The translations under genes and the position numbers were made by a program. Below the pieces are notes generated by a model, which did not search any database, had not been told where the DNA came from, and was given only the letters and a program-made list of their open reading frames with translations. Of a DNA stretch of 64,000 nt, positions 53,582-63,430 are shown in pieces. The number at the start of each line of letters is the position of its first letter. The stretch's first letter is position 1. Source of the DNA: Vreelandella neptunia (lineage in GTDB: Bacteria > Pseudomonadota > Gammaproteobacteria > Pseudomonadales > Halomonadaceae); the NCBI RefSeq assembly GCF_000712975.1, contig NZ_JHQL01000006.1, positions 164,675-228,674 of the forward strand, written 5' to 3'.

Positions 53582-54758
53582 AGACTTTTAACAACGCATC
53601 CATGCGCGCCAATGCCGCTTCTAACTGAGAAGCGGTGGTTCCAAAATTAAGCCGCACGAAACCAGGGCAGCCAAACGCCGCCCCATCAGAAAGCGCTACG
53701 CCCGCCCGCTCCAATAACGCCTTGGCGGGCGAATCGCCTAGCCCTGCTGCGCGCATATCCAGCCACGCAAGGTAGGTGGATTCCGGCGCGCTCATGGTCA
53801 CCCCAGGCCATAGCGCTACTCGCGCTTGCAGCGTAGCGCGATGCTCTCGCAGCACTGCTAACAGCGCCTGACGCCATGGCTCACCTTCGCGGTAAGCCGT
53901 TTCAGCCGCCACTAGCCCCAACACATTTCCGTCCGGCAAAAAGCCTTTTGTGGCCGCCGCAAAGCGCTTACGCAGCGCAGCATCCGGGATTACCGCACAG
54001 GCACTGGTCAGCCCCGCAAGATTGAACGTTTTTGACGGCGCCCACAGCGTAATGATTCGTTTGGCCAGTTCAGGGAACATGACAGCCAAGGGGCGATGAG
54101 AAGCTCCCTCGTTTAACAGCAGATCGCAGTGCAACTCATCAGAGACGACCCATAAGTCATGCCGCTCAATGACCGAGGCCAACTTGGTCAGCTCATGATC
54201 ACTCCATACGCGCCCTGTTGGGTTATGCGGATGACACCACAGCAACAGGCGGGTTTGCGGTGTTATTGCGGCTTCTAACGCGTCAATATCCAACTGCCAA
54301 GGCTCGCCAGGGGTGGTCGGCTCAGCTAACATCGCTTGCTGGGCCTGCCGTCCTGTGCGCTCGGCAACAGCCAGGAATGGTGGGTAAATCGGGGCAATCG
54401 TGAGGATTCCGTCACCAGGTTTGGTTAGCGCCATGGCTGCAAAGTGCAACGCAGGCACAACCCCTGGCAGCCACTGCTGCCATTCGGGTTGAATAGACCA
54501 TCCATAGTGGCGAGCGCTCCATTGGCAAAGAGTATCTGTTAATGTAGCAGGCACTTCACCATAGCCATAGACACCGTGCTCAACGCGGTCATGTAGCGCA
54601 TCAATCACCGCCTGCGGTGAGCGAAAGTCCATATCCGCTACCCACAACGGCAGTACATTTGCATCGTAGCGGTGCCACTTTTGCGAGGCATAATGCCCTT
54701 TGGAAGCGCCCCCTTTGGGAGAGCGCCTTTCAATGGGCGTGACAAAATCAAACGCCAT
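53580..54758 (-). CDS. MalY/PatB-type cystathionine beta-lyase (PLP aminotransferase fold)
   Basis: This is a 392-residue fold-type-I PLP enzyme started at ATG 54758 (MAFDFVTPIERR). LPLWVADMDFRSPQAVIDAL and WLPGVVPALHF are MalY/PatB signatures; the PLP Lys is K243 in APSKTFNLAG, and LLLWCHPHNPTGRVW and VSDELHCDLLL are conserved. It cleaves cystathionine or cysteine S-conjugates, giving homocysteine or thiols, pyruvate and ammonia. It stands next to ybbN with convergent direction. Confidence 0.93.
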   Translation of the reverse strand: MAFDFVTPIERRSPKGGASKGHYASQKWHRYDANVLPLWVADMDFRSPQAVIDALHDRVEHGVYGYGEVPATLTDTLCQWSARHYGWSIQPEWQQWLPGVVPALHFAAMALTKPGDGILTIAPIYPPFLAVAERTGRQAQQAMLAEPTTPGEPWQLDIDALEAAITPQTRLLLWCHPHNPTGRVWSDHELTKLASVIERHDLWVVSDELHCDLLLNEGASHRPLAVMFPELAKRIITLWAPSKTFNLAGLTSACAVIPDAALRKRFAAATKGFLPDGNVLGLVAAETAYREGEPWRQALLAVLREHRATLQARVALWPGVTMSAPESTYLAWLDMRAAGLGDSPAKALLERAGVALSDGAAFGCPGFVRLNFGTTASQLEAALARMDALLKV

Positions 54759-54797
54759 AACTGATCTCACTTATCTTCTCGGGAGTAACGACTGAGC

Positions 54798-55229
54798 ATG
54801 CCGCAAGATGACTTTTATACCAAGATGCGCGCCGGGCTTTCTGCGTTGTTGCGGCAGTGGCGTTCGCTCGGCCAAGCCGACACTGATCAACTAGCGCTTA
54901 TTTTGGCTGAAACGGCACGGGTCGCAAAGTTAGGTACTCCAGATGCAACGCCAAGCGGTGCCACACTTGAGCAGTGGAGTCTCGACGAGCAAGGCGAAAT
55001 GCCACTTTGGGCACCACGCACTGCGGTGTTTTTGCTCAACCAAATGCCAGCTCGTCCCACCCCGCAAAGCGACGCCGAAGCCTGTGCTTGGGCCTACTGT
55101 TGGCTACGTAATCGGTCATTTGAGACACTTCAAGCTGCGCATGATGCACTGCCAACCCATCTAAAAGCGCCGCTAGAAAATGCCTTGGAAGCTGCCTGGC
55201 GTGATCAACAAGGGCTCCGCTTAGTGTAG
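54798..55229 (+). CDS. Hypothetical protein
   Basis: This is a 143-residue soluble helical protein that I cannot assign. It has no signal, membrane segment or Cys motif; WAYCWLRNRSFETLQAAHDALP is its most distinctive text. It is divergent from the lyase gene (40 bases) and converges on the HNH gene. Confidence 0.7.
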   Translation: MPQDDFYTKMRAGLSALLRQWRSLGQADTDQLALILAETARVAKLGTPDATPSGATLEQWSLDEQGEMPLWAPRTAVFLLNQMPARPTPQSDAEACAWAYCWLRNRSFETLQAAHDALPTHLKAPLENALEAAWRDQQGLRLV

Positions 55230-55244
55230 TTGGCGCTGGGGCAG

Positions 55245-55604
55245 TTAATGGCGCTTGCGCACCGACGACTTTGGCTTAAAGCCTGCGGGCTTGGTGGCTA
55301 GCCAATCGACAAACGCGCGTATGTCATCATCACTCATTAGCGCTTCTAGACTGGCAAAACGATCTGCTAACTCGCGCTCGCTATACAGACGATGTATATG
55401 CTTATGACACGGGTGGCAAAGCCACACTATCGCGGTTAGACGCTCTTCACGGCTGTAACGTTTTTGATAACGCGGCTTGTTATGCAGGGTGCGCGGTATT
55501 AAGTGGTGTTTGGTCAGTGGCGACGCCCGCTGGCACAGCTCACAGCCGGCAGGCTTGGGAGGTGGGGAAAGCGCGTGTGTGCGTGAATCGATTGATCGCG
55601 TCAC
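55245..55604 (-). CDS. HNH endonuclease-like protein
   Basis: This is a 119-residue protein. CELCQRASPLTKHHLIPRTLH and LCHPCHKHIHRLYSE give two Zn-binding CxxC pairs and the HH...H core of an HNH fold. Such small stand-alone HNH proteins are common in gammaproteobacterial core genomes; the target is not known. There are no phage genes nearby. Confidence 0.88.
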   Translation of the reverse strand: MTRSIDSRTHALSPPPKPAGCELCQRASPLTKHHLIPRTLHNKPRYQKRYSREERLTAIVWLCHPCHKHIHRLYSERELADRFASLEALMSDDDIRAFVDWLATKPAGFKPKSSVRKRH

Positions 55605-55747
55605 GGGAGAAACAGCCTCTCATACAGGCAATAGTTAGTCTGTTAATAGTAAACTGGTATTAGTTAAATAGCGGTAGCGCCAAAGCAGGTCGATCAAACA
55701 ACTGTACAACAATAGTAACGGTTTAATAGCCGCAAGGAAAACACTCC

Positions 55748-56554
55748 ATGATAGAGGTTCCTCTCACTTGGCAGCTGGCGAAACTAGGCCTATCAATTAG
55801 CATGGTACTAGGGCTAGGCGCTATTGCAGTGCGCGCCAGCCCACGTATAGCGGGTCTGTTAGCGGGCTATCCGCTTGGAACGGCGTTAGCCCTGTTTTTT
55901 ATTGGTTTAGAAATTTCCCCTCTTTTTGCGACCCAAAGCGCAGTGCATACACTCGCTGGGTTTACTGCAACAATGGCACTTGGGGCTGGCTATTTGGTGG
56001 CAGGCCGACAACCAGGATTTAAAGGCGTTGTGGGCGGTTTATTCGGCGGCTTTATCGCATGGTTCGCGGTCAGCACGGTGCTTGCTCAATTCAGTTTTAC
56101 GCGTTTAAGTGGCACTCTTGTGACCCTATGTGCCATCGCCGTGTTTAGTGTGTTATTCCGCACTATTCCTGATGTAAAGAGCCCTGCCAGTCGTGCTTTT
56201 TCACTATCCGCCTTAGCGGCGCGCGCCTGTTTGGCCACCGTCATTATTTTCGTGATTACACGACTTGCACACTGGCTACCACCCGCTTGGGCAGGGACAT
56301 TGGCGGCCTTTCCTGTCACGATGCTGCCATTTTTGCTTATCCTGCACCTCAATCATGGGGTGGCTCCCGTAGCAACGGTTATCAAACACTACCCAATAGG
56401 GCTGGGTTCGCTGCTGAGTTATACGCTATGTGTTTCCTATACGTACAACACACTAGGGCTTTTGTGGGGCACATTGGCAGGCTTTGCTGCCGCGACCCTA
56501 TGGTTGCTGGGATGGATGCAATTAACCGCTTGGTATCAGCGTCGTGCTACTTGA
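55748..56554 (+). CDS. Conserved membrane protein with internal duplication
   Basis: This is a 268-residue protein with about eight helices. The two halves share a pattern: GLLAGYPLGTALALFFIGLE (about 37-56) and GTLAAFPVTMLPFLLILHL (about 180-198). This suggests a duplicated four-helix unit, typical of transporters. I cannot name the family or substrate. AAGGA precedes ATG 55748. Confidence 0.78.
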   Translation: MIEVPLTWQLAKLGLSISMVLGLGAIAVRASPRIAGLLAGYPLGTALALFFIGLEISPLFATQSAVHTLAGFTATMALGAGYLVAGRQPGFKGVVGGLFGGFIAWFAVSTVLAQFSFTRLSGTLVTLCAIAVFSVLFRTIPDVKSPASRAFSLSALAARACLATVIIFVITRLAHWLPPAWAGTLAAFPVTMLPFLLILHLNHGVAPVATVIKHYPIGLGSLLSYTLCVSYTYNTLGLLWGTLAGFAAATLWLLGWMQLTAWYQRRAT

Positions 56555-56630
56555 CCAAGCGCTCGCTAGGGGTAATTCTGATTAGCCTAAATGGCGAATA
56601 AACAAGCTAACAAACAATAAGGATACCCTG

Positions 56631-57038
56631 ATGTTCACCCGTATGATTGAGCCGGCTTTTTACGACACCGATGCCCTAGGCCATATTAACAATACCCGTC
56701 TGCCCGCTTGGTTTGAGCTAGCACGTAACGACTTATTCAGGTTGTTTACGCCAGACCTCAACCCCAAACAGTGGCGCTTGATTATGGCCCGGATGGAAGT
56801 CGACTATCGCGCTGAACTGTTCTACGGCCACGACATCGAACTACGTACCTACTTGACGCGTTTAGGTACCAGCTCGTTTACAGTGACTCAAGAAGCCCGG
56901 CAGCATGGTACGCTTACTAATCTAGGGCATACCGTACTGGTACAATACGACCATCATGAAAAACGCGCGGTCCCTATTGAAGGCGAGTTGCGCGATGCGC
57001 TATCCGCCCACTTACACAGCGCGCCAACGCCTGCTTAA
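56631..57038 (+). CDS. Acyl-CoA thioesterase (hot-dog fold, 4HBT)
   Basis: This is a 135-residue hot-dog-fold protein. FYDTDALGHINNTRLPAWFELAR carries the catalytic Asp and the helix of the YbgC/FadM-like group. It hydrolyses acyl-CoA in the cytoplasm; chain length is unknown. AAGGA lies upstream, and the next two small genes follow closely on the same strand. Confidence 0.92.
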   Translation: MFTRMIEPAFYDTDALGHINNTRLPAWFELARNDLFRLFTPDLNPKQWRLIMARMEVDYRAELFYGHDIELRTYLTRLGTSSFTVTQEARQHGTLTNLGHTVLVQYDHHEKRAVPIEGELRDALSAHLHSAPTPA

Positions 57039-57074
57039 GACACCCTCTGCTTGGCGGGGCGCTGGGAGATTTTC

Positions 57075-57377
57075 ATGGCAATCCGTTATAACCTTTGGAT
57101 CGACCCTGACAATACGGCGCAGCATCGCGCCGTTGAAGCCGACCTTGAGCGCTACTTTATAGATCGCTTTGCTGACTACCCGCATATCCGCTTGTTCGGC
57201 GCAGACCCCTACGATTATGATGCCCCGTTCAACCGACTTTATGATGTATTAATGGCGCGAGCTGCAGAATACTGCGAAGAGAAGTGGCGTTATGTTGCCA
57301 CCCCCGAGCAGTTAAACCGTTGTTTTTTCCGCGCCGTTGGCCGCTCAAATAAGTTTGTCCAAGATGACCGAAAGTGA
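57075..57377 (+). CDS. Small hypothetical protein
   Basis: This is a 100-residue protein started at ATG 57075 behind GGGAG. It is acidic and rich in aromatic residues (RLFGADPYDYDAPFNRLYDVL), with no motif I can name. It lies between the thioesterase and DUF501 genes (36 and 12 bases), so the three are probably one operon. Confidence 0.75.
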   Translation: MAIRYNLWIDPDNTAQHRAVEADLERYFIDRFADYPHIRLFGADPYDYDAPFNRLYDVLMARAAEYCEEKWRYVATPEQLNRCFFRAVGRSNKFVQDDRK

Positions 57378-57389
57378 GACATCACCGCA

Positions 57390-57911
57390 ATGGTAATTCG
57401 TACCGACCAGGCGCCCAATGAGCGCCAGCTAGCTATTATCACTCAACAACTTGGACGTGCCCCGCGCGGTATTGAAGCCGTTGCTGCGACCGACACTAAA
57501 GGCACTCCGCTAGTGCTGCGCATGGCCCCCATTGTCGATGGCAAACCGTTTCCAACTCTTTACTGGCTATGCTCTGATCTGCTGAAAATCGAAATTTCCC
57601 GCATTGAAGCCGTTGGTGTCATTAAGTCACTAGAACAACGCCTTCAGGAGGAGCCCGAATTTCTAGACGCTTACCAGCAAAGCCATCGTGATTACGTTAA
57701 AGCACGCTGGGCATATATGAGCGATGCACAGCGGGATGAGGTCACTCAGTTAGGTTATACCGACGTGCTGACCGAACGCGGCGTCGGCGGCATTAGCAAC
57801 TGGCAACAGGTTCGCTGCCTGCATACTCAATATGCTCACCATTTATGCGGCAATAACGTCATCGGACAATGGATGGACGAACACTACGATGTTCAGCGCT
57901 GCCTAAGTTAA
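57390..57911 (+). CDS. DUF501-family protein
   Basis: This is a 173-residue protein of the DUF501 family: QLGRAPRGIEAVAA, PFPTLYWLCSDLLKIEISRIEAVG, ERGVGGI, and CLHTQYAHHLCGNNVIG. The conserved Cys, His and Asp residues suggest an enzyme or metal site, but no function has been established. Confidence 0.9.
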   Translation: MVIRTDQAPNERQLAIITQQLGRAPRGIEAVAATDTKGTPLVLRMAPIVDGKPFPTLYWLCSDLLKIEISRIEAVGVIKSLEQRLQEEPEFLDAYQQSHRDYVKARWAYMSDAQRDEVTQLGYTDVLTERGVGGISNWQQVRCLHTQYAHHLCGNNVIGQWMDEHYDVQRCLS

Positions 57912-57983
57912 CACTCCTCTCACTAACGGCTTAACATTAACCGCTTACTCATCAGCAGCTGATCAGTCATAAGGATGCTTACT

Positions 57984-58535
57984 ATGGCACGAATTTGTGT
58001 ATATCTCGGCTCGCGAGAAGGAAATACAACCGCTTTTCGCCAGGCCGCCAATACGCTTGGCACTGCCATTGCAGACCGCGGCCATACCCTTGTTTATGGT
58101 GGTGCGCGCATCGGTTTAATGGGTGAGCTTGCTAACGCGACGCTGGAAGCAGGCGGCAAGGTAATTGGTGTAATGCCAGACCACCTTGTCGAGCGCGAGC
58201 AGGCACACTTTGGTTTAACGGAACTCATACGCGTGCCAAATATGCACGAACGCAAAGCCACTATGGCGGCCAACGCTGATGCTTTTATTGCCTTACCTGG
58301 CGGGATAGGTACGTTTGAGGAACTGTTTGAAATTTGGACCTGGGGCTATTTAGGGCTTCACGACAAACCCATGGGTCTACTTGATACCGATGGTTTTTAT
58401 GCCCCACTTCTTACCTTTTTGGACAGCACCGTCAGCCACGGCTTCTTAGCTCAAACGACCCGCGATATGTTGATGGATGCATCCACACCTAGCCAACTAT
58501 TGGCTGCATTAGAAGCCCAACTTAGTTTGGCCTAA
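57984..58535 (+). CDS. LOG-family protein (TIGR00730, Rossmann fold)
   Basis: This is a 183-residue protein started at ATG 57984 behind AAGGA. YGGARIGLMG and the catalytic PGGIGTFEELFE are intact. LOG enzymes remove ribose 5-phosphate from nucleoside monophosphates; the natural substrate in this kind of bacterium is uncertain. Confidence 0.95.
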   Translation: MARICVYLGSREGNTTAFRQAANTLGTAIADRGHTLVYGGARIGLMGELANATLEAGGKVIGVMPDHLVEREQAHFGLTELIRVPNMHERKATMAANADAFIALPGGIGTFEELFEIWTWGYLGLHDKPMGLLDTDGFYAPLLTFLDSTVSHGFLAQTTRDMLMDASTPSQLLAALEAQLSLA

Positions 58536-58588
58536 AAAGATAGGCACTATAATGTGCTTCTCTGACAGCGGCATTAAAAAGCAGCCGA

Positions 58589-59113
58589 TTAGCGCTTAGC
58601 GTCTTCCGTCAGCACAAGCGTACGTTGATAGGTGAGTTGTAACAGACGTGCATCTTCACCAGCGCGATGACGATGGATACCACGCTCAGCGATGACGGCT
58701 TCTTTTGTGCTGCTCCATAGAGCTTGCTGCTCTTCGCTGAGCAAAATACGTAATGCCTCTAAACGAAAGCGCGGCAGCATCCCCGCATGATGAAACAGCA
58801 GCGACAACCACGTATTGTCATAGCCCCAGCTGTCGCTGTAGGCCTTTCCAAGTTCACGGAGTTCGTCATTTAACCAATGTGCCACTTGGCGTACAGGATA
58901 GCCCTCTCGCTGTAAACGCTCACGGGAAATGCCGTGCAAAAGCTCAGCTTTGGGATCCCAATGTACCCACTCATCCAACGGCTGAATAAGAAACGCACAG
59001 CAGCTACCGTCGGCACGGGCAATGCCAACTTCAATAGGGTAACTGCCGCGACCGAATCCGGACGCTTCAATATCTAGCACTGTAGGTAGCGTCTCGGACA
59101 CTGATTTCCTCAT
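58589..59113 (-). CDS. DnaQ-like 3'-5' exonuclease
   Basis: This is a 174-residue DEDD-type nuclease fold. D14 and E16 (DIEASGFG), a central Asp (GYDNTW) and HRAGEDA supply the metal ligands of the DEDDh type. There is no polymerase domain. It may act in RNA or DNA end trimming; the target is unknown. Confidence 0.88.
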   Translation of the reverse strand: MRKSVSETLPTVLDIEASGFGRGSYPIEVGIARADGSCCAFLIQPLDEWVHWDPKAELLHGISRERLQREGYPVRQVAHWLNDELRELGKAYSDSWGYDNTWLSLLFHHAGMLPRFRLEALRILLSEEQQALWSSTKEAVIAERGIHRHRAGEDARLLQLTYQRTLVLTEDAKR

Positions 59114-59149
59114 TCACTGATCTCAGCGGCCAGACCACTGACGTCTCTA

Positions 59150-59644
59150 CTAGGCTGCCGCCATTCCCGTTGTTGCCTGACGATCTGCCAAGCGTTGCCA
59201 ATAGGCCGCCTGCTCGTCGTCTATTGCCAAGCCTAGCTCACCTAACCGATAGGCGCGCGCCAACCGTTCTGCGGCCAGATAATGGCCCGATTGGGCGGCA
59301 CGGGCATACCATGTCACCGCGTAATCCTCACGCCGTGGGTACTGAACACAGCCGTGCTCGTGAATCTGCGCTGCCTGGTACTGTGATTTTATATCGCCAG
59401 CTTGAGCCGCTTCTAACACATAACGCGCGCCACGCGCCTTATCCTGCGGCGACAGGCTGCGATGAAACAGCATATGCCCATAGATCGACTGAGCATCGGG
59501 GTGTCCCGCTTCTGCGCAGCGTTTAAGCAAGCGCATCGTCAAACGCTGTGTGCGCGGCGAACGCGGCAATAACCAACGCGTGTGAAACAGCTGCTCGGCT
59601 AGGCGAAACTCTAACCGGGTAAACAAAGTTGATGCCTGCGGCAT
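59150..59644 (-). CDS. Sel1/TPR-like repeat protein
   Basis: This is a 164-residue protein with about three Sel1-type repeats: LLKRCAEAGHPDAQSIYGHM, VLEAAQAGDIKSQYQAAQIH and WYARAAQSGHYLAAERLARAY. These form a helical binding surface. No signal peptide is clear. It lies 36 bases upstream of the exonuclease gene on the same strand. Confidence 0.88.
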   Translation of the reverse strand: MPQASTLFTRLEFRLAEQLFHTRWLLPRSPRTQRLTMRLLKRCAEAGHPDAQSIYGHMLFHRSLSPQDKARGARYVLEAAQAGDIKSQYQAAQIHEHGCVQYPRREDYAVTWYARAAQSGHYLAAERLARAYRLGELGLAIDDEQAAYWQRLADRQATTGMAAA

Positions 59645-59895
59645 GGCAAACCACCCTGCCTATCTGTTGAGATCTTCGGCTAGCTATCGTTCCCGCTTTT
59701 TGACCGCTAACCATACGATTAACCAGCACTAGGCTGGTCGATGGGCTGGCAAGCATACGCCTGCCTTTGCGCCGACTCAACCCTATTGATTTGCTGCTTT
59801 TGTAGCGCCTCGCTAACATGCCTCTCACGCGCCATTATTCACGGCGTTCATCAGTGAATATCCTGAGGCAATTTCGCTTCATTGAGGAGACGATA

Positions 59896-60927
59896 ATGCA
59901 AACCCGACCACTGGGTAGAACCGGGATTGAAGTCAGCCGGCTCTGTTTAGGCACCATGACCTTCGGCGAACAAAATAGTGAAGCTGAGGCCCATGAGCAG
60001 CTTGATCGCGCGGTCGCTTTTGGCATCAATTTTATCGACACCGCTGAAATGTATCCGGTACCACCAAAGGCTGAAACGCAAGGGCTAACAGAGACTTACA
60101 TTGGCAGCTGGTTGAAAGCACGTAGCGCTAGAGACGATGTCATTATTGCCACCAAAGCCGCAGGCCCTGGGTTAGATCATATTCGTGGCGGCCCTAAAAT
60201 GAGCCGCGACCATCTGCATCAGGCCGTTAATACCAGCCTTGCACGACTCAACACGGATTATATCGACCTTTATCAGTTGCACTGGCCAGACCGTAAAACC
60301 AACTTCTTTGGCAAACTGGGCTATACCCACGCTGAACAAGAAGATGCGACGCCGCTTGAAGAAACGCTGTCAGCGCTGAAGGAACTGGTAGATGCCGGTA
60401 AAATACGCGCCATTGGCCTTTCCAATGAAACGCCGTGGGGTGTCATGCGCATGCTGCAGCTATCAGAGCAGTTAGGGTTGCCTCGGGTAGCGTCTATTCA
60501 AAACCCCTATAACCTGCTTAACCGTACGTTTGAAGTCGGGCTCGCTGAGATCGCTCACCGTGAAGACGTGGGTTTACTCGCCTACTCGCCGCTAGGCTTT
60601 GGCGTGCTGTCAGGCAAGTACCTTGACGGTGCTAAGCCGCCCAAAGGGCGTTTGACGCTTTATGAGCGGTTTCAACGCTATACCTCGCCAGAAGCAGAAG
60701 CGGCAACGCAGGCTTACGTTCAACTTGCTAAGAAGCATGACCTAGACCCTGCCCAAATGGCATTGGCCTTTGTCAACTCCCGCCGTTTTCTAACTAGCAA
60801 CATCATTGGCGCCACTACAATGGATCAGCTTGAAAGCAACCTCGACAGCGAGAGCCTTAAGCTGGATGAAGAAGTGCTCGCCGCTATCGACGACATTCAC
60901 CGTCGGATGCCTAACCCCTGCCCCTAA
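59896..60927 (+). CDS. tas: Aldo/keto reductase Tas
   Basis: This is a 343-residue NADPH aldo/keto reductase, the length of E. coli Tas (346). GAGGAG precedes ATG 59896. MQTRPLGRTGIEVSRLCLGTMTF, FIDTAEMYPVPP (catalytic Asp and Tyr), YIDLYQLHWPDRKTNFFG and IGLSNETPWGV match the family. Physiological substrate is unknown. A hairpin without T-run follows (60953-60974). Confidence 0.95.
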   Translation: MQTRPLGRTGIEVSRLCLGTMTFGEQNSEAEAHEQLDRAVAFGINFIDTAEMYPVPPKAETQGLTETYIGSWLKARSARDDVIIATKAAGPGLDHIRGGPKMSRDHLHQAVNTSLARLNTDYIDLYQLHWPDRKTNFFGKLGYTHAEQEDATPLEETLSALKELVDAGKIRAIGLSNETPWGVMRMLQLSEQLGLPRVASIQNPYNLLNRTFEVGLAEIAHREDVGLLAYSPLGFGVLSGKYLDGAKPPKGRLTLYERFQRYTSPEAEAATQAYVQLAKKHDLDPAQMALAFVNSRRFLTSNIIGATTMDQLESNLDSESLKLDEEVLAAIDDIHRRMPNPCP

Positions 60928-60952
60928 TCACGTGTTCCGCTATCAAGCCGAT

Positions 60953-60974
60953 AGCCTCGGCCATCGCCGAGGCT
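60953..60974 (+). terminator. Hairpin after tas
   Basis: AGCCTCGG and CCGAGGCT pair around a short loop, 26 bases after the tas stop. There is no T-run; it overlaps the yaaA promoter zone. Confidence 0.45.
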
Positions 60975-60983
60975 TGGTATAAT
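60975..60983 (+). promoter_or_regulatory. Extended -10 promoter of yaaA
   Basis: TGGTATAAT (60975-60983) gives a perfect TATAAT with the TGn extension. The transcript would start near 60990, about 30 bases before the ATG. No good -35 is visible, which extended -10 promoters tolerate. Confidence 0.6.
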
Positions 60984-61020
60984 GCTTTTCTATTTTCTGT
61001 CACGGCATAAGGAGCACGCC

Positions 61021-61800
61021 ATGCTGAGCGTTATTTCCCCCGCCAAAACGCTGGACTTTGAAACCCCCTCAACCACAGAAAAAGTCACCCAACCTGACTT
61101 CCTTGAGCACAGTAAGCCGTTGATTGATATTCTGCGCGGCTACTCTCCTCAACAGCTTAGCGACTTAATGGGCATAAGCGATAAACTGGCAGGCTTAAAT
61201 GCTGCACGCTTTGCCGACTGGCAGCCACCATTCACGTTGGATAACGCCAAACCAGCGGTTCAGGCGTTTCAAGGGGATGTGTACACAGGACTACAAGCCA
61301 ACACCTTTAGTGATGACGATAATCGATTTGCCCAGAAGCACCTGCGCATTCTATCAGGGCTATACGGCTTATTACGCCCACTAGACTTAATCCAAGCCTA
61401 TAGGCTGGAGATGGGCACCAAACTACCCAACGACGCTGGTAACGACCTTTATGCGCACTGGAAACCAACGTTAACGCACGCGCTTAATAACGCCATTGAG
61501 GAAAGTGGCTCAAACGTATTGGTGAATCTGGCGTCCAACGAGTACTTTAAGGCGATCGATACGAAGAAATTAAGCGCACGCGTCATTACACCCGTCTTCA
61601 AAGACGAGAAAAACGGCTCCTTCAAAATCATCAGCTTTTACGCCAAAAAGGCGCGCGGCTTGATGAGTGCATGGATTATTCAGCAGCGCATAAACGATCC
61701 TGACCAGCTCACTGCCTTTGATGTAGCTGGGTATCGGTTTGATCCAGCGGCCTCTCAAGGCGACACGCTAGTTTTCACTCGGCGAGAAAGCGACCGCTGA
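61021..61800 (+). CDS. yaaA: Peroxide stress protein YaaA
   Basis: This is a 259-residue protein started at ATG 61021 behind [67 protein letters not shown] and [14 protein letters not shown] are YaaA text. In E. coli it lowers free iron and DNA damage under peroxide stress and binds DNA. Confidence 0.96.
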   Translation: MLSVISPAKTLDFETPSTTEKVTQPDFLEHSKPLIDILRGYSPQQLSDLMGISDKLAGLNAARFADWQPPFTLDNAKPAVQAFQGDVYTGLQANTFSDDDNRFAQKHLRILSGLYGLLRPLDLIQAYRLEMGTKLPNDAGNDLYAHWKPTLTHALNNAIEESGSNVLVNLASNEYFKAIDTKKLSARVITPVFKDEKNGSFKIISFYAKKARGLMSAWIIQQRINDPDQLTAFDVAGYRFDPAASQGDTLVFTRRESDR

Positions 61801-61828
61801 ACATGGTAAGCGTCGAATATAGCGGCTG

Positions 61829-62404
61829 TTAGAAGAATGTCACAGGGCGCGCTGATCGCGGCTTGAGAAAGCGTTGATGAACCTCTTTAAATAGTGGCGT
61901 ATCGCACTGATAAAGCCACTCATAAGCCACCATATCAGCACTGACAGCCACTGCACCATTGGCACAGGCACGCTCTCGGGCAAGGCGTGCCTCCTCCTTA
62001 CGACGGCTCGCCGTCGCCTCACTTAGCCAAAACACCTGATAGCCCGCTTCTAGTAAACCAAGCGCACTCTGCAGCACGCAGATATGTGCCTCTGTCCCAC
62101 AAATGACCACCTGCTTCGGTGAGAGTGCTTCTAACGCCTGAGCAAAGGGTGGCTCCTCCATCACACTAAAGTGATGCTTTTGCCATATTTTGTGCTCCCC
62201 CAGCTCGTCTAATAGCCTGGCTGATGTACCGCCAAGTTTTTCAGGGTACTGCTCGGTTAGCCAAACAGGGATATGCAACGCATTGGCAATACCCGCCAAC
62301 CACGACGCCTCTTCTATTGCGGCTGTGCCGCCCTCAATGACAGGTAACAGACCAGCTTGAAAGTCGACGATTAACAGCAGACTTCGATCATGATGTAGGC
62401 GCAC
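61829..62404 (-). CDS. Isochorismatase-like cysteine hydrolase
   Basis: This is a 191-residue hydrolase with the catalytic triad D14 (LIVDFQAG), K76 (WQKHHFS) and C109 (CGTEAHICV). Members hydrolyse isochorismate, nicotinamide or other amides; this branch (hydrolase-like, short) has no known substrate. GTG start with AGGAA upstream. Confidence 0.9.
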   Translation of the reverse strand: MRLHHDRSLLLIVDFQAGLLPVIEGGTAAIEEASWLAGIANALHIPVWLTEQYPEKLGGTSARLLDELGEHKIWQKHHFSVMEEPPFAQALEALSPKQVVICGTEAHICVLQSALGLLEAGYQVFWLSEATASRRKEEARLARERACANGAVAVSADMVAYEWLYQCDTPLFKEVHQRFLKPRSARPVTFF

Positions 62405-62547
62405 TTTTTATTCCTATTTTTGTCTTTATATGTGTTATCAGAATAACTTACTTACCTACTTACACGGTAAACTAACCACTTCTTTTTTTCTACGCGCCGC
62501 TGGTTGGGCGCATAACCTTGCCTTTGCACCATTAATGGAGAATCAAC

Positions 62548-63390
62548 ATGTTACGGCAATTTTTTGTCATGCTACTGGTTAGCGTTATGGGCTTTAGCGC
62601 AGCCGTCGAATACGCTGAAGCGCGTCGCTTGGGCGGCGGTAGTAATATGGGTAGCGTATCACGCTCTGCAGATCAGCCCGCTAGCACTCCTACGCAACAA
62701 CAAGCGCAGGGCACTCAACAGCAAGGCCAAGCAGCTGCCGCCGCACGACGTGGTGGAATGGGAGGTATGATAGGTGGCCTGTTAGCAGGTGGCTTATTGG
62801 CTGCGCTCTTCTTCGGCGGCGCCTTTGACGAGCTACGCCTTATGGATTTGCTGCTAATGGCTGGCATTATTGCTTTGGTGGTCTTTGCTTTACGCGCTTT
62901 TATGAGGCAGCGTCGGCCAGCCCCGGCAACAGCAGCAGGCTATCAGCGGGAACAACAAGCAGCAGCTCCATCTAACTTCTCAGCTACGCCTGGCAGCCTA
63001 GCCAGTGGCCTGCAAAGCACGCCTGCTTGGTTTGATAAAGAACGGTTCCTAGGCGGCGCAAAAGAGCACTTTATGACACTACAGCGTGCCTGGGACAATA
63101 ATGATCTGAACCAAATCCAAGAATATGTAACGCCAGAGTTATACAACCTGCTACGCCAAGAACGCGCCGAGCAGCCTGCTAATAACCGCACTGAGGTTAT
63201 TAAGCTGTTTGCAGAACTAGGCGACATTAGCGAATACGACAGTCATGCAGAAGCGACTGTTATTTTCCACGGTATTTTAGAAGAGAACGGCGAACAGATT
63301 GAGTTTAATGAAACATGGCATCTCACGCGCACTATGCGTGATCAGGCACCATGGTACCTTCAAGGCATTGAGCAAAATCCTGAAGCCTAA
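62548..63390 (+). CDS. Tim44-like domain protein
   Basis: This is a 280-residue protein. A signal/anchor helix (4-20), a Gln- and Gly-rich linker, two membrane helices (about 75-115), and a C-terminal Tim44-like domain (about 150-278: FLGGAKEHFMTLQRAWDNNDLNQIQEYVTPELYNLL) follow. Bacterial members are common but poorly understood; import-motor function is not implied. A terminator follows. Confidence 0.92.
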   Translation: MLRQFFVMLLVSVMGFSAAVEYAEARRLGGGSNMGSVSRSADQPASTPTQQQAQGTQQQGQAAAAARRGGMGGMIGGLLAGGLLAALFFGGAFDELRLMDLLLMAGIIALVVFALRAFMRQRRPAPATAAGYQREQQAAAPSNFSATPGSLASGLQSTPAWFDKERFLGGAKEHFMTLQRAWDNNDLNQIQEYVTPELYNLLRQERAEQPANNRTEVIKLFAELGDISEYDSHAEATVIFHGILEENGEQIEFNETWHLTRTMRDQAPWYLQGIEQNPEA

Positions 63391-63430
63391 TCCCCTAAAT
63401 CTAGCGCATTGCTTAATTACTTCAAAATGC

